From Agrococcus baldri (lineage in GTDB: Bacteria; Actinomycetota; Actinomycetes; Actinomycetales; Microbacteriaceae), in contig BJUU01000010.1 in the NCBI GenBank assembly GCA_007988785.1, positions 1 through 64,000 of the forward strand: a stretch of 64,000 nucleotides of DNA, read 5' to 3'. Below are positions 1 to 8,060 of the stretch, one piece after another. Below the pieces are notes generated by a model, which made no database searches, was not told the origin of the DNA, and saw nothing but the letters and a program-made list of their open reading frames with translations. The first letter of the stretch is position 1, and the number at the start of each line of letters is the position of its first letter. The translations under genes were made by a program, and so were the position numbers.

Positions 1-9
1 CGCTACGGC

Positions 10-1050
10 TCAGTCCGCTGCCGGCTCGAGCCCGCCGCCGAAGCCCTGCTCCCCCAGCTCGCCGAGGATGCGGTTCAGGTCGGCGACGGTGGCGAAGTCG
101 ATCGTCAGCTGCCCCTTGGACCGCCCGAGCGAGACGCGCACGCGCGTGTCGAGCCGATCCTCCAGCCGCGTGGCGATCTCGTCGAGCCCGTGCTGCACGG
201 CGCCCTTCGTCGGCGCCTTGCGCGGGTTGCGGGTCTGGATCAGGCCGGCCGCGGCTTCGGCCGCTCGCACTGAGAGATCCTCATTGACGATCTTCGCCGC
301 GAGCTGCTCCTGGCTCTCCGTGGTCGACAGCGAGAGGATCGCGCGGGCGTGCCCCGCCGAGAGCACCCCGCTCGCGACCCGGGTCTGGACCGACTCCGGC
401 AGCTTCAGGAGTCGGATGGTGTTCGAGATCTGCGGGCGGCTGCGGCCGATGCGCTTGGAGAGCTCGTCCTGCGTGATGGCGAAGTCCTCCATCAGCTGCT
501 GGTACGCCGAGGCCTCTTCGAGCGGGTTGAGCTGCGCGCGGTGCAGGTTCTCGAGCAGCGCGTCGCGCAGCATCGCGTCGTCGGGCGTGTCCTTGACGAT
601 CGCCGGGATGGTCTCGAGACCGGCTCGCTGGCTCGCCCGCCAGCGCCGCTCCCCCATGATCAGCTCGTACTGCGTGCCGTCCTCGCCGGCCGTGACCGGC
701 CGCACGACGATCGGCTGCAGCACGCCGAACTCGCGGATCGAGTGCTCGAGCTCGCTGAGGTCGTCCTCGTCGAAGATCGTGCGCGGCTGGTTCGCGTTCG
801 GTCGGATGGCGCCGGGTGCCACGGCGACGAGCGTCGCGCCGGGCACCTCGAGCAGCTCGTGGCTGTCGTCCTCCCCGGAGAAGAAGACGTCGACGGGCCG
901 TGCGCCGGCCTTCGCGGGGCGCCGCCGCCGTGGCGGTGACGAGGTCTCGGCGACCTCGTCTGCGGTCTTGGTCTCCGCCTCGGACGCGGGCGCCGGGCCC
1001 GTCGGGATCAGGGCGCCGATGCCGCGCCCGAGTCCTGCCTTCTTGCTCAT
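10..1050 (-). CDS. parB: Chromosome partitioning protein ParB
   Basis: ParB/Spo0J centromere-binding protein, a CTP-dependent DNA clamp that loads at parS and spreads to organise and segregate the origin. The 346-residue product begins MSKKAGLGRG. The ATG at 1050 is chosen over longer in-frame options because it overlaps the parA stop as ATGA, the usual parAB coupling. Visible landmarks are the CTP-binding motif GERRWRAS at residues 133-140, the ENLHRAQLNPLEEA motif at 167-180 and the parS-reading helix-turn-helix at about 191-217. The first 70 residues are a low-complexity, charged linker. Its cognate sites lie upstream of parA at 1950-3166. Confidence 0.97.
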   Translation of the reverse strand: MSKKAGLGRGIGALIPTGPAPASEAETKTADEVAETSSPPRRRRPAKAGARPVDVFFSGEDDSHELLEVPGATLVAVAPGAIRPNANQPRTIFDEDDLSELEHSIREFGVLQPIVVRPVTAGEDGTQYELIMGERRWRASQRAGLETIPAIVKDTPDDAMLRDALLENLHRAQLNPLEEASAYQQLMEDFAITQDELSKRIGRSRPQISNTIRLLKLPESVQTRVASGVLSAGHARAILSLSTTESQEQLAAKIVNEDLSVRAAEAAAGLIQTRNPRKAPTKGAVQHGLDEIATRLEDRLDTRVRVSLGRSKGQLTIDFATVADLNRILGELGEQGFGGGLEPAAD

Positions 1051-1931
1051 GCCGTTCCTCTGCGTGCGATCTCCGCGGCGGCCTCGCGGTACGAGAGCGC
1101 TCCCGGGGAGTTGGGGTCGTAGGCGATCACCGTCTGGCCGTAGCCCGGTGCCTCGGAGACGCGCACCGAGCGCGGGATGACCGCGTCGAGCGTCTGCTCC
1201 GGGAAGTGCGAGCGCACCTCGTCCACCACCTGGCGCGACAGCAGCGTGCGGCCGTCGAACATGGTCAGGATGACGGTGCTGACGGTGAGCCTCGGGTTGA
1301 GGTGCGCCTGGATGCGGCCGATCGTGTCGAGCAGCTGCGACACGCCCTCGAGCGCGTAGTACTCGCACTGGATGGGCAGCAGCACCTCGGTCGCGGCGGT
1401 GAAGGCGTTGATCGTGAGCAGGCCGAGCGACGGCGGGCAGTCGATGAAGACGTAGTGCGGGGGCTCGTCGAGCGACGAGAGGTGTGCGTCGAGCGCCTCG
1501 CGCAGGCGATGCTCGCGGCGCTCCATGCCGGCGAGCTCGAGGTCGGCGCCGGCGAGGTGGATCGTGGACGGCACGACCTGCAGGCGCTTGCTCTGAGGGC
1601 TGACCGCCACCGCGCTGGCGAGCGGCTCGCCGTCGATCAGCACGTCGTAGGTGCTCATGACCTCGGCGTGGTGGTCGATGCCGAGCGCGGTCGAGGCATT
1701 GCCCTGCGGGTCGAGGTCGAGCACGAGCACGCGAGCGCCGCCCTGGGCGAGTGCCGCGGCCAGATTGACGGCGGTGGTCGTCTTGCCGACGCCGCCCTTC
1801 TGGTTCACCACGGTGAGGATCCGGGTCCGCGTCGGCAGCGGAAGCTCCTGTGCCGACAGCGCCTGGCGACGCCGGGCCATCGCCGCGAGCTCCCGGGCGA
1901 TCGGAGTCGTGTCGAACTTTCCCGTGGTCAC
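1047..1931 (-). CDS. parA: Chromosome partitioning ATPase ParA (Soj)
   Basis: ParA/Soj-type P-loop ATPase of 294 residues that moves ParB-bound origins over the nucleoid. The deviant Walker A motif KGGVGKTT is at residues 45-52 and the switch region reads DLDPQGN. The N-terminal extension before the P-loop is typical of actinobacterial ParA. The GTG at 1931 is favoured because an extended reading would run through the parS site at 1950-1965; a later in-frame ATG (MARRRQAL) is possible. The gene is translationally coupled to parB and probably transcribed from within the parS-rich region, so ParB binding may feed back on expression (inference). Confidence 0.95.
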   Translation of the reverse strand: MTTGKFDTTPIARELAAMARRRQALSAQELPLPTRTRILTVVNQKGGVGKTTTAVNLAAALAQGGARVLVLDLDPQGNASTALGIDHHAEVMSTYDVLIDGEPLASAVAVSPQSKRLQVVPSTIHLAGADLELAGMERREHRLREALDAHLSSLDEPPHYVFIDCPPSLGLLTINAFTAATEVLLPIQCEYYALEGVSQLLDTIGRIQAHLNPRLTVSTVILTMFDGRTLLSRQVVDEVRSHFPEQTLDAVIPRSVRVSEAPGYGQTVIAYDPNSPGALSYREAAAEIARRGTA

Positions 1932-1949
1932 ACGTGCCTTCCTCGTCGA

Positions 1950-1965
1950 TGTTTCACGTGGAACA
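1950..1965 (+). promoter_or_regulatory. parS site 1
   Basis: TGTTTCACGTGGAACA matches the bacterial parS consensus, a 16-bp near-palindrome centred on CACGTG. It lies 18 bp upstream of the parA start, so ParB bound here could also repress parAB. Confidence 0.95.
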
Positions 1966-2087
1966 TCGCTGCAGCGGCAGCGTTCGCACGTAGAAGCGTA
2001 AGGCCCTAGTCTGGCCCGCCGAAGCGCATTCGCAAAGTCCACGCCGAGCCGGATTCCGCCGCTCCGACGACCCGAACGACGATCGGC

Positions 2088-2111
2088 GTTCTCCACAGGC
2101 CTGTGGAGAAC
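2088..2111. repeat. 24-bp perfect palindrome with DnaA-box-like arms
   Basis: The half-site GTTCTCCACAGG is followed immediately by its exact reverse complement. Each arm contains TTCTCCACA, one base from the DnaA box TTATCCACA, so this is a pair of inverted, abutting DnaA-box-like sequences. Binding by DnaA is inferred, not shown. Confidence 0.7.
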
Positions 2112-2244
2112 ACTGTTCGGCATTCTCGCACTTCAAGTGCAGGGTGAGACCGGTGGGGTACACGCAGAAACCCGCGTGTTTCCGCGGAATCCTGGCGTCG
2201 CGCAGGCATTCCGTCGTGACTTCCCCGGGAGCGCGCACGGAGGG

Positions 2245-2253
2245 TTATCCACA
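2245..2253 (+). promoter_or_regulatory. DnaA box TTATCCACA inside the parS cluster
   Basis: A perfect consensus DnaA box, followed 2 bp later by CTCTCCACA, a weaker match. Together with the palindrome at 2088-2111 it suggests DnaA binding outside the classical dnaA-dnaN origin. Confidence 0.6.
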
Positions 2254-2419
2254 GCTCTCCACAGGCTCCCGCGCGCGTGCTCTTCACCTGCGGCCCACGT
2301 GGAGCACCGCTGGACACCGCCGTCATGAGCGTCCCTCGTCGCCTCAAGGCCGGCGACAGGTCCGTGTGCCGGGCGACCCGACCCCACGAGTTTGCCGCCA
2401 TCGCTGGTGGTCCAGTCGG

Positions 2420-2435
2420 TGTTCCACGTGAAACA
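2420..2435 (-). promoter_or_regulatory. parS site 2
   Basis: TGTTCCACGTGAAACA, identical to the widely conserved bacterial parS and in the opposite orientation to site 1. Confidence 0.96.
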
Positions 2436-2584
2436 TCCCTCGGCTGATGGCGCGGTGCAGGAGGTCGGCTTCACCCTGGGCACGAGGTCATGGCGCTGCG
2501 CAGATCCGGCCAACCACCGCCTCGCTCCGCACAGTCCGAGAGGGCAGGCAGGAGCGTGCCGCGTCTGCGTCGCCGAGGCATGGA

Positions 2585-2600
2585 TGTTCCACGTGAAACA
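2585..2600 (-). promoter_or_regulatory. parS site 3
   Basis: TGTTCCACGTGAAACA, identical to site 2 and 165 bp from it. Confidence 0.96.
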
Positions 2601-2731
2601 GCCCGCCAGGTCTGTGCGCCATAAGACGTTGCGCGGGCCGCGCCACACTTGTGAGTGATGCGTGCGCCCATCGCGCAACGAGGTTGGTTGCACCACTCGG
2701 GCCACCTCACCTGGACGATCCCGCTGTCCGA

Positions 2732-2747
2732 TGTTTCACGTGGAACA
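2732..2747 (+). promoter_or_regulatory. parS site 4
   Basis: TGTTTCACGTGGAACA, identical to site 1 and 147 bp beyond site 3. Confidence 0.96.
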
Positions 2748-2915
2748 CTCTGAACCCGCGACCCACGCACCCGCGTCAGAGTGCTAGGCGTCAGCACCCT
2801 CTGCCGGCGCCCGGTCGCCCATGCCTTCTGGGTCTGGCCAGTTCGCGCTGCATCGGCTGGCCCCATCCGCTATCGCCGCGCGGCTCCCGGGGCGCCACAG
2901 ACGCACTGCCGTCGA

Positions 2916-2931
2916 TGTTTCACGTGGAACA
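2916..2931 (+). promoter_or_regulatory. parS site 5
   Basis: TGTTTCACGTGGAACA, identical to sites 1 and 4 and 184 bp beyond site 4. Confidence 0.96.
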
Positions 2932-3150
2932 CCCGACGTCCCGCCCACGCTCGGGATCGCCCGCGGGAGTGCGCAACCACAGAGGGGCGCTTCTGTTTAC
3001 CCGGCCCAGCCGATCCCACGCTCGCCGTCCGCACGCGCGCCCGATCACAGCCACCGATGGAAGTCGGACGGAACGCTCGCGCTAGCGCATCCTCAGTCGC
3101 GCGCATGATGCGGGACCAGCCGACCCTGCAGCCCGCGCCGCACATCGCGA

Positions 3151-3166
3151 TGTTCCACGTGAAACG
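3151..3166 (-). promoter_or_regulatory. parS site 6 (one mismatch)
   Basis: TGTTCCACGTGAAACG, differing from site 2 only in the last base. It lies just beyond the 3' end of rsmG and closes the cluster. Confidence 0.9.
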
Positions 3167-3212
3167 CACGATCGAGAGACGCCCCGATGCCGGGCCGACG
3201 GCCAGCTCGGGC

Positions 3213-3863
3213 TTACGGGTCGACGACAGCGCGGACCACACGCGTCGTCTCCAGCCCGTGCTCACCGCCGAGCTCCAGCACCTCGACGTCCTGCAGGCGA
3301 TGCTTCCGGATGACCTTCTGCGCCGCGGCGATCTCGTCCTGTGCGCGACCGCCCTTCAGCAGGATGAGCTCGCCGGCGCTGCGCACCAGGGGAGCGGTGA
3401 GGGGGATCAGCGTGCGCAGCGCCGAGACAGCACGAGCGGTCACCTGGTCGAGCGGCAGCAGCTGGCCGTTGCCGTGAAGGTCCTCAGCCCGAGCGCGCAG
3501 CACCCGCACGTTGGGCAGTGCCATGCGGTCGACCTCCGACTGCAGCCAGTCGGTCCGGCGCTCCATCGGCTCGATCAGGGTCAGCTCGACATCCGGTCGA
3601 GCGATCGCGAGCACCAGACCGGGCAGACCGGCTCCCGAGCCGACGTCGCCGACGCGGCCACGGAGCAGGGGAGCGAGCAGCGCAGAATTGAGGATGTGTC
3701 GACTCCACAGCTGCGGCAGCTCACGCGGACCGATGAGGCCCAGCGTCTCGCCCTGCTCGGCGAGCGAGGCCGTGAAGGAGCGCGCGAGCTCGATGCGGTC
3801 GCCGAACAGCGCCGCGGCCGCCGAGGGCTCGCTCTCGAGCACCGGGGGAGTGGCGTCGGTCAT
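3213..3863 (-). CDS. rsmG: 16S rRNA (guanine-N7) methyltransferase RsmG
   Basis: RsmG/GidB methylates N7 of G527 in 16S rRNA using S-adenosylmethionine. The 216-residue product is of normal family length. The SAM-binding glycine motif VGDVGSGAGLPGL lies at residues 71-83, preceded by the family segment LWSRHILNS at 52-60. It follows khpB with a 4-bp gap, in the conserved origin-proximal minus-strand operon. The 3' end borders the parS cluster. Confidence 0.95.
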   Translation of the reverse strand: MTDATPPVLESEPSAAAALFGDRIELARSFTASLAEQGETLGLIGPRELPQLWSRHILNSALLAPLLRGRVGDVGSGAGLPGLVLAIARPDVELTLIEPMERRTDWLQSEVDRMALPNVRVLRARAEDLHGNGQLLPLDQVTARAVSALRTLIPLTAPLVRSAGELILLKGGRAQDEIAAAQKVIRKHRLQDVEVLELGGEHGLETTRVVRAVVDP

Positions 3864-3867
3864 GCCG

Positions 3868-4362
3868 TCAGGCGGGCAGCACGAGGATGTGGCGGCTCTG
3901 CGCCTCGCCCTCGGATTCGCTGTTCAGCCCGCGCTCGCGCACCAGGTCGTGCACGAGCTTGCGCTCGTACGACGACATCGGCTCCAGCGGCACGCTCTCC
4001 GCCCCGGCGGCGATCGATGCGGCCGCGCGGTCGACGACCGCCTGCAGCTCCTCGGCACGGGCGTCGCGCGAACCGGCGACGTCGAGCACGAGCCGCGAGA
4101 ACTCGCCGGTCTGCTGCTGCACCGCGAGGCGCGCGAGCTCCTGCAGGGCCGAGACCACCTCGGGCTTGGAGAGCCCGCCCAGGTCGTCACCGGACTCGCC
4201 GACCACGATCGTGGTGCGCGCATCCGTCTGCTCGATCTCGATGTCGCCGTCGAGGTCGGCGATGTCGAGGAGCCCCTCGATGTAGTCGGCGGCGATGTCG
4301 CCCTCGTCGGCACCCTCGGGCTGCGTGGCTTCGTCACGCACGGTCGCGTCCTGCTCCGTCAT
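3868..4362 (-). CDS. khpB: KhpB/Jag-type RNA-binding protein (R3H domain)
   Basis: A single-stranded RNA-binding protein of the Jag/KhpB family, found beside yidC in most Gram-positives and linked to RNA chaperoning and cell growth. The 164-residue product has an acidic, disordered N-terminus (1-45), a KH-like region (about 48-95) and a C-terminal R3H domain whose RxxxH signature is seen in YERKLVHDL at about 132-140. It lacks the long Jag-N domain of firmicute homologues, as is usual in actinobacteria. It is 5 bp from yidC and 4 bp from rsmG, so all three are probably co-transcribed. Confidence 0.9.
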   Translation of the reverse strand: MTEQDATVRDEATQPEGADEGDIAADYIEGLLDIADLDGDIEIEQTDARTTIVVGESGDDLGGLSKPEVVSALQELARLAVQQQTGEFSRLVLDVAGSRDARAEELQAVVDRAAASIAAGAESVPLEPMSSYERKLVHDLVRERGLNSESEGEAQSRHILVLPA

Positions 4363-4367
4363 GCTGC

Positions 4368-5333
4368 TCAGCCCTCTCGCTCAGACTTCGGCTTCTTGGA
4401 TCGCGGCTGCTGCCGCTGCGTCTTCGTCTCGATCTGCGGAGTCGCTGCGCCGTCGGCCGGCTCGTCGTCGGTGGCCGGCAGCCCCATGCGCTGCCGCTTG
4501 CGCGCCATGCGGGCCTCGCGGGCGAGCGCCGCCTCGGAGCCCGGCGTGGGCAGCTTGTTGATGATGATGAGCTGCTGCACGAGCGTGTAGACGTTCGAGA
4601 CGAGCCAGTAGAACATCGTGCCGAGCGGGAAGAGCCAGGCCGAGACGAGCAGGAACACCGGGATGATGTACAGCAGGATGCGCTGCTGCTTGTACATCGG
4701 CGACTCCTTCATCGCCGGCGTCTGGTTCTTCGTCATGATCTGCAGCTGCGTGTAGAACTGCGTGGCGCACATGATGAGCGTCAGCAGGATCGCGGTCACG
4801 ATGACGGGGATGCTGCCCTCGGCGAAGCCGCCCTGCATCGTCATGTGCAGCGGCACGACCCCGAAGAGCGTCGAGTTGCTGAACAGCGTCGCCAGGTCGA
4901 GGTTGAGCAGGCCGACGCCGGCCTTCTGGTTGTTCGCGTCGGTGAGCACCTGCACCAGGCCGAGGAAGATCGGCATCTGCACGAGCAGCGGCAGGCACGA
5001 GGCGAAGGGGTTGGTGCCGGCCTTCTTGTAGGCCTCCATCGTCTCGCGCTGCATGGCCTCGCGAGAGAACTGATCCTTCTTGCCCTTGTACTTCTTCTGG
5101 ATGCGCTGGATCTCGGGCTGGATCTCGAGCGACTTGCGCGACGACACGATCTGACGCACGGTGAGCGGGATCATCGCGCTGCGGATCACGAGCACGAGGC
5201 CGACGATCGACAGCACCCAGGTGAGTCCCGAGCCCGGGTCGCCGCCGAGCGCGGTGACCACCCAGTGGAATCCGACGAGGATCGCCTCGATGACCCACTT
5301 GATGGGCCACATCAGCAGGGCGAAGATGTCCAA
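4368..5333 (-). CDS. yidC: Membrane protein insertase YidC
   Basis: YidC/Oxa1/Alb3 insertase that integrates membrane proteins alone or with SecYEG. The 321-residue product has the compact Gram-positive layout, with about five membrane segments (residues 1-25, 37-60, 110-135, 165-195, 215-260). The conserved arginine of the hydrophilic groove is visible in VLVIRSAMIPL near residue 50. The C-terminal tail is basic, as expected for ribosome contact. It lies between yidD and khpB with spacings of 4-5 bp. Confidence 0.96.
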   Translation of the reverse strand: MDIFALLMWPIKWVIEAILVGFHWVVTALGGDPGSGLTWVLSIVGLVLVIRSAMIPLTVRQIVSSRKSLEIQPEIQRIQKKYKGKKDQFSREAMQRETMEAYKKAGTNPFASCLPLLVQMPIFLGLVQVLTDANNQKAGVGLLNLDLATLFSNSTLFGVVPLHMTMQGGFAEGSIPVIVTAILLTLIMCATQFYTQLQIMTKNQTPAMKESPMYKQQRILLYIIPVFLLVSAWLFPLGTMFYWLVSNVYTLVQQLIIINKLPTPGSEAALAREARMARKRQRMGLPATDDEPADGAATPQIETKTQRQQPRSKKPKSEREG

Positions 5334-5337
5334 GCTG

Positions 5338-5625
5338 TCACTGCTCCTTGCGAGCGAGCACGAACCCCGCCCGAGTCGTTGCGAACCGCTGACGCGGCTC
5401 TGGGATGTCGTCCACTCCGCCGGCCGCCCACGGGTGGCAGCGGAGGATGCGCCTGGCTCCGAACCAGATGCCGCGCACCACCCCGTGCTGCTGGATCGCC
5501 TCCATGGCGTACCGGGAGCAGCTGGGGTAGTAGCGGCAGACGTCGCCGTAGAGCGGTGAGATCACTGCCCGGTAGGCGACCAGGATCGCGACGCAGATGT
5601 TGCGCGGCATGAGCATGAGCCTCAT
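5338..5625 (-). CDS. yidD: Membrane protein insertion efficiency factor YidD
   Basis: YidD family protein that assists YidC-dependent insertion at the inner face of the membrane. The 95-residue sequence carries the family core YRAVISPLYGD, CRYYPSCSRYA and LRCHPWAAGG, with the conserved cysteines. The start at 5625 is used because it forms an ATGA overlap with the rnpA stop. Confidence 0.93.
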   Translation of the reverse strand: MRLMLMPRNICVAILVAYRAVISPLYGDVCRYYPSCSRYAMEAIQQHGVVRGIWFGARRILRCHPWAAGGVDDIPEPRQRFATTRAGFVLARKEQ

Positions 5626-5948
5626 GACCGACGCACCAGCAGCGGCGCGATGCCAGCCTTGAGTGTAGCGAGGTCAGCAGTGGCTGCCGGGGGCAGCGCA
5701 CGGATGACGATGTCGCTCGTGTCGATCGAGCCCAGCTCTGCGCGCACCAGCTCGCTCAGCCGCCGCTTCACGCGGTTGCGGATCACGGCGTTGCCGACCT
5801 GCTTGGACACGATGAACCCGAAGCGGGCGACTGCCGCTTCGGGTTTCGCGCGGTGCACGACCGCGAGCTCGCTGCCCGCGCGACGACCCGTGCGCACGAT
5901 GCGACGGAAGTCGTCGCCGCGCACGATGCGGTTCGCCTTCGCGAGCAC
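5622..5948 (-). CDS. rnpA: Ribonuclease P protein component
   Basis: Protein subunit of RNase P, which together with the RNA subunit matures the 5' ends of tRNAs. The 108-residue product shows the RNA-binding signature NAVIRNRVKRRLSELVR near the middle and the N-terminal segment RIVRGDDFRRIVRTGRR. It sits between rpmH and yidD, its universal place, and overlaps yidD by 4 bp. Confidence 0.95.
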   Translation of the reverse strand: MLAKANRIVRGDDFRRIVRTGRRAGSELAVVHRAKPEAAVARFGFIVSKQVGNAVIRNRVKRRLSELVRAELGSIDTSDIVIRALPPAATADLATLKAGIAPLLVRRS

Positions 5949-5969
5949 CTCGTGCCTGAGCCCGTCAGC

Positions 5970-6107
5970 TCACGCCGAGAGCTCGGTGCGGCCCTTGCGG
6001 CGGCGCGCGGCGAGGATGGCGCGACCCGCACGCGTGCGCATGCGGAGGCGGAAGCCGTGCTTCTTGCTGCGACGGCGGTTGTTCGGCTGGAACGTGCGCT
6101 TGCTCAT
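5970..6107 (-). CDS. rpmH: 50S ribosomal protein L34
   Basis: Ribosomal protein bL34, 45 residues, starting [16 protein letters not shown] and ending in KGRTELSA, the standard length and sequence. The ATG at 6107 is chosen over a longer in-frame reading because the family begins exactly here. It is the first gene of the minus-strand operon rpmH-rnpA-yidD-yidC-khpB-rsmG, and its promoter is recognisable at 6206-6234. Confidence 0.97.
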   Translation of the reverse strand: MSKRTFQPNNRRRSKKHGFRLRMRTRAGRAILAARRRKGRTELSA

Positions 6108-6441
6108 GGTGTTCTCCCGTGGTCCGGCGCTCTCCGCGCCGCAAGTCATGGTGGCGAGCCGACGGGCTCGACGATGTGCCGCACGGCGGGCGCGGCAACC
6201 TGACAACCATACGCGACCGAGTCCTCGCGGTCAACGCGCGGCGCCTGTGAATCGCGCCACGCCGGGGGCGTGACAGAGGGACTTGCACGGGATGCACTAT
6301 GCGTGCAGACTCTTGGGATCCGCGCCGCAGCAGGTGCCTGGGGAGCACCGCGCAGGGCGGACCTCTCATCCACAAGAACCTGTGGATAATGGTGTGGACA
6401 TCACCCGTCAAGCGACTGTTCGCGGAGAGGAACCGCATCTG
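6108..6441. other. Divergent rpmH/dnaA intergenic region with a DnaA box
   Basis: This 334-bp region holds the rpmH promoter and the dnaA leader. A perfect DnaA box (TTATCCACA read on the minus strand) lies at 6381-6389, about 55 bp before the dnaA start, suggesting classical DnaA autoregulation. A possible dnaA -35 hexamer TTGCAC lies at 6283-6288 with a weak downstream -10. Confidence 0.6.
6206..6234 (-). promoter_or_regulatory. Promoter of the rpmH operon
   Basis: On the minus strand, TTGACC (6229-6234), a 17-bp spacer and TATGGT (6206-6211) form a good sigma-70-type promoter about 100 bp upstream of rpmH. Confidence 0.65.
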
Positions 6442-7851
6442 ATGGCCCCGGACGACAGCACCGGACAGCTCTGGTCCAACGTCCTGGCGACCCTCGAGGC
6501 GGACAGCCGGATTCCCCCGTCATTGCGCGGTTTCCTCGACCTCGTCGAGCCGCAGGGCGTGATGGGATCGGTGCTCTACCTCGACGTTCCGAACGATCTC
6601 ACGCGCGACATGCTCGAGCAGCGCCTGCGCCTCCCGGTGACGGAAGCGCTTGTGGAGAACGCTGTGGACATCGCGCAGTTCAAGATCGTCGTGAACCTCG
6701 AGCTCGAGCACGAGGAGCCGCTGCCGGACGTCATCGACGACCCGGCGGCGGACCCCGTCGTCCCCCCGGTCGCGACCTACGAGCGCGACCCGGGCGAGAA
6801 GAACCAGCGGCGTGTCGACTCGCGGCTCAACCCGAAGTACACCTTCGACAACTTCGTCATCGGCGGCTCCAACCGCTTCGCGCACGCGGCAGCGCTCGCT
6901 GTCGCGGAGACGCCGGCCAAGGCCTACAACCCGCTCTTCATCTACGGCGACTCCGGGCTCGGCAAGACCCACCTGCTGCACGCCATCGGGCACTACGCGG
7001 AGGGCATGTACCCGGGGATCCGGGTGCGCTACGTCTCGAGCGAGGAGTTCACGAACGACTTCATCAACTCGATCGCGAACAACCTGAACCAGTCGTTCCA
7101 GCAGCGCTACCGCGAGGTCGACGTGCTGCTCATCGACGACATCCAGTTCCTGCGCGGCAAGGAGTCGACGCAGGAGGCGTTCTTCCACACCTTCAACACG
7201 CTGCACGACCACAACAAGCAGGTCGTCATCACCTCGGATGTGGCGCCCAAGCACCTGCAGGGCTTCGAGGACCGCATGGTGAGCCGCTTCGAGTGGGGCC
7301 TCATCACCGACGTCACGGCGCCCGATCTCGAGACCCGCATCGCCATCCTCCGCAAGAAGGCGGAGGCCGAGCGGATCCAGATCCCGCCGGAGGTGCTGTC
7401 GGTCATCGCCGACAAGGTGCAGTCGAACATCCGCGAGCTCGAGGGAACGCTCATCCGCGTCACCGCCTTCGCGAGCCTCAACCGGCTGCCGGTGACGATG
7501 GAGCTCGCCCAGACGGTGCTGAAGGACCTCTTCTCGTTCGACGAGGAGGCACCGGTCTCACCGAGCGACATCATCAGCCACACCGCGAACTACTTCAAGC
7601 TCACGGTCGACGACCTGCACGGCTCGTCGCGCTCGCAGACGATCGCGCTCGCACGGCAGATCGCCATGTACCTCTGCCGCGAGATGACGAGCATGTCGCT
7701 GCCGAAGATCGGGCAGCTGTTCGGCAACCGCGACCACACGACCGTGATGTACGCGAACAAGAAGATCGAGAAGCTCATGCAGGAGCGCCGCTCGGTCTAC
7801 ACGCAGGTGACGGAGCTGACGGCTCGGATCCGGCAAAGGGCGGGCGCGTAG
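6442..7851 (+). CDS. dnaA: Chromosomal replication initiator protein DnaA
   Basis: AAA+ initiator that binds DnaA boxes and melts oriC. The 469-residue product starts [10 protein letters not shown]; the ATG at 6442 is preceded by GAGAGGAA. Domain I covers about residues 1-85 and is followed by an acidic, proline-containing domain II to about 130. Walker A GDSGLGKT is near residue 169 and Walker B LLIDDIQF near 230. Domain IV ends with the box-reading signature [10 protein letters not shown] near residue 430. Codons within dnaA also contain box-like TGTGGA sequences near 6652-6668. Confidence 0.98.
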   Translation: MAPDDSTGQLWSNVLATLEADSRIPPSLRGFLDLVEPQGVMGSVLYLDVPNDLTRDMLEQRLRLPVTEALVENAVDIAQFKIVVNLELEHEEPLPDVIDDPAADPVVPPVATYERDPGEKNQRRVDSRLNPKYTFDNFVIGGSNRFAHAAALAVAETPAKAYNPLFIYGDSGLGKTHLLHAIGHYAEGMYPGIRVRYVSSEEFTNDFINSIANNLNQSFQQRYREVDVLLIDDIQFLRGKESTQEAFFHTFNTLHDHNKQVVITSDVAPKHLQGFEDRMVSRFEWGLITDVTAPDLETRIAILRKKAEAERIQIPPEVLSVIADKVQSNIRELEGTLIRVTAFASLNRLPVTMELAQTVLKDLFSFDEEAPVSPSDIISHTANYFKLTVDDLHGSSRSQTIALARQIAMYLCREMTSMSLPKIGQLFGNRDHTTVMYANKKIEKLMQERRSVYTQVTELTARIRQRAGA

Positions 7852-7857
7852 GCGCGT

Positions 7858-7946
7858 TCGACACGTCCTTCGACACGCTCAGCGCCTGCGGCGCGGAGCG
7901 GCTCAGGGAGCAAGCGCCGGGTTCCTGCGGCCCGGAGCGGCTCAGG
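7858..7946 (+). repeat. Intergenic REP-like repeats (CTTCGACACGCTCAG type)
   Basis: Two degenerate units contain CTTCGACACGCTCAGCGCC and GGAGCGGCTCAGGG. The same motif family recurs at 19865-19975, which marks it as a dispersed palindromic repeat. Confidence 0.6.
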
Positions 7947-7964
7947 GGGCGAGCGTCTCGATGA

Positions 7965-8060
7965 GATCTCGCGACGCGTGCGCCTGCGGCGCGCGCTCCG
8001 GTTCCTGAGCCTGACGAAGGGCGATCTTGCGTCCTCCGCGCTCACCGCGGGGGTGAGCGC
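7965..8060 (+). repeat. Roughly 100-bp intergenic repeat, copy A
   Basis: Aligned by eye, this is closely similar to the reverse complement of 12140-12240. Shared blocks include CGACGCGTGCG, GGCGCGCGCTCCGG and GAAGGGCGATCT. The segment ends in a hairpin with arms GCGCTCACC and GGTGAGCGC (8038-8060). Confidence 0.75.

Larger units (their letters stand above)
1932..3212. other. 1.28 kb non-coding parS cluster between parA and rsmG
   Basis: This is the longest gene-free stretch in the window. It holds six good parS sites (starting at 1950, 2420, 2585, 2732, 2916 and 3151), one degenerate site (2291-2306), a perfect DnaA box (2245-2253) and a 24-bp perfect palindrome (2088-2111). Open frames crossing it are not credible: their only shared feature is the peptide FTWN or FHVK, which is simply parS translated. 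It is best read as the segregation centromere, possibly with an accessory origin element. Confidence 0.85.

Noticed and set aside
2133..3265. Several 90-190 codon open frames in the parS cluster sharing FTWN or FHVK peptides
   Set aside because: The shared peptide is the translation of parS in different frames; no ribosome sites or family features.
2781..5612. A 943-codon plus-strand open frame from the parS region through rsmG, khpB and yidC
   Set aside because: It overlaps three well-conserved genes on the other strand, and its composition is low-complexity Arg/His/Ala typical of shadow frames.
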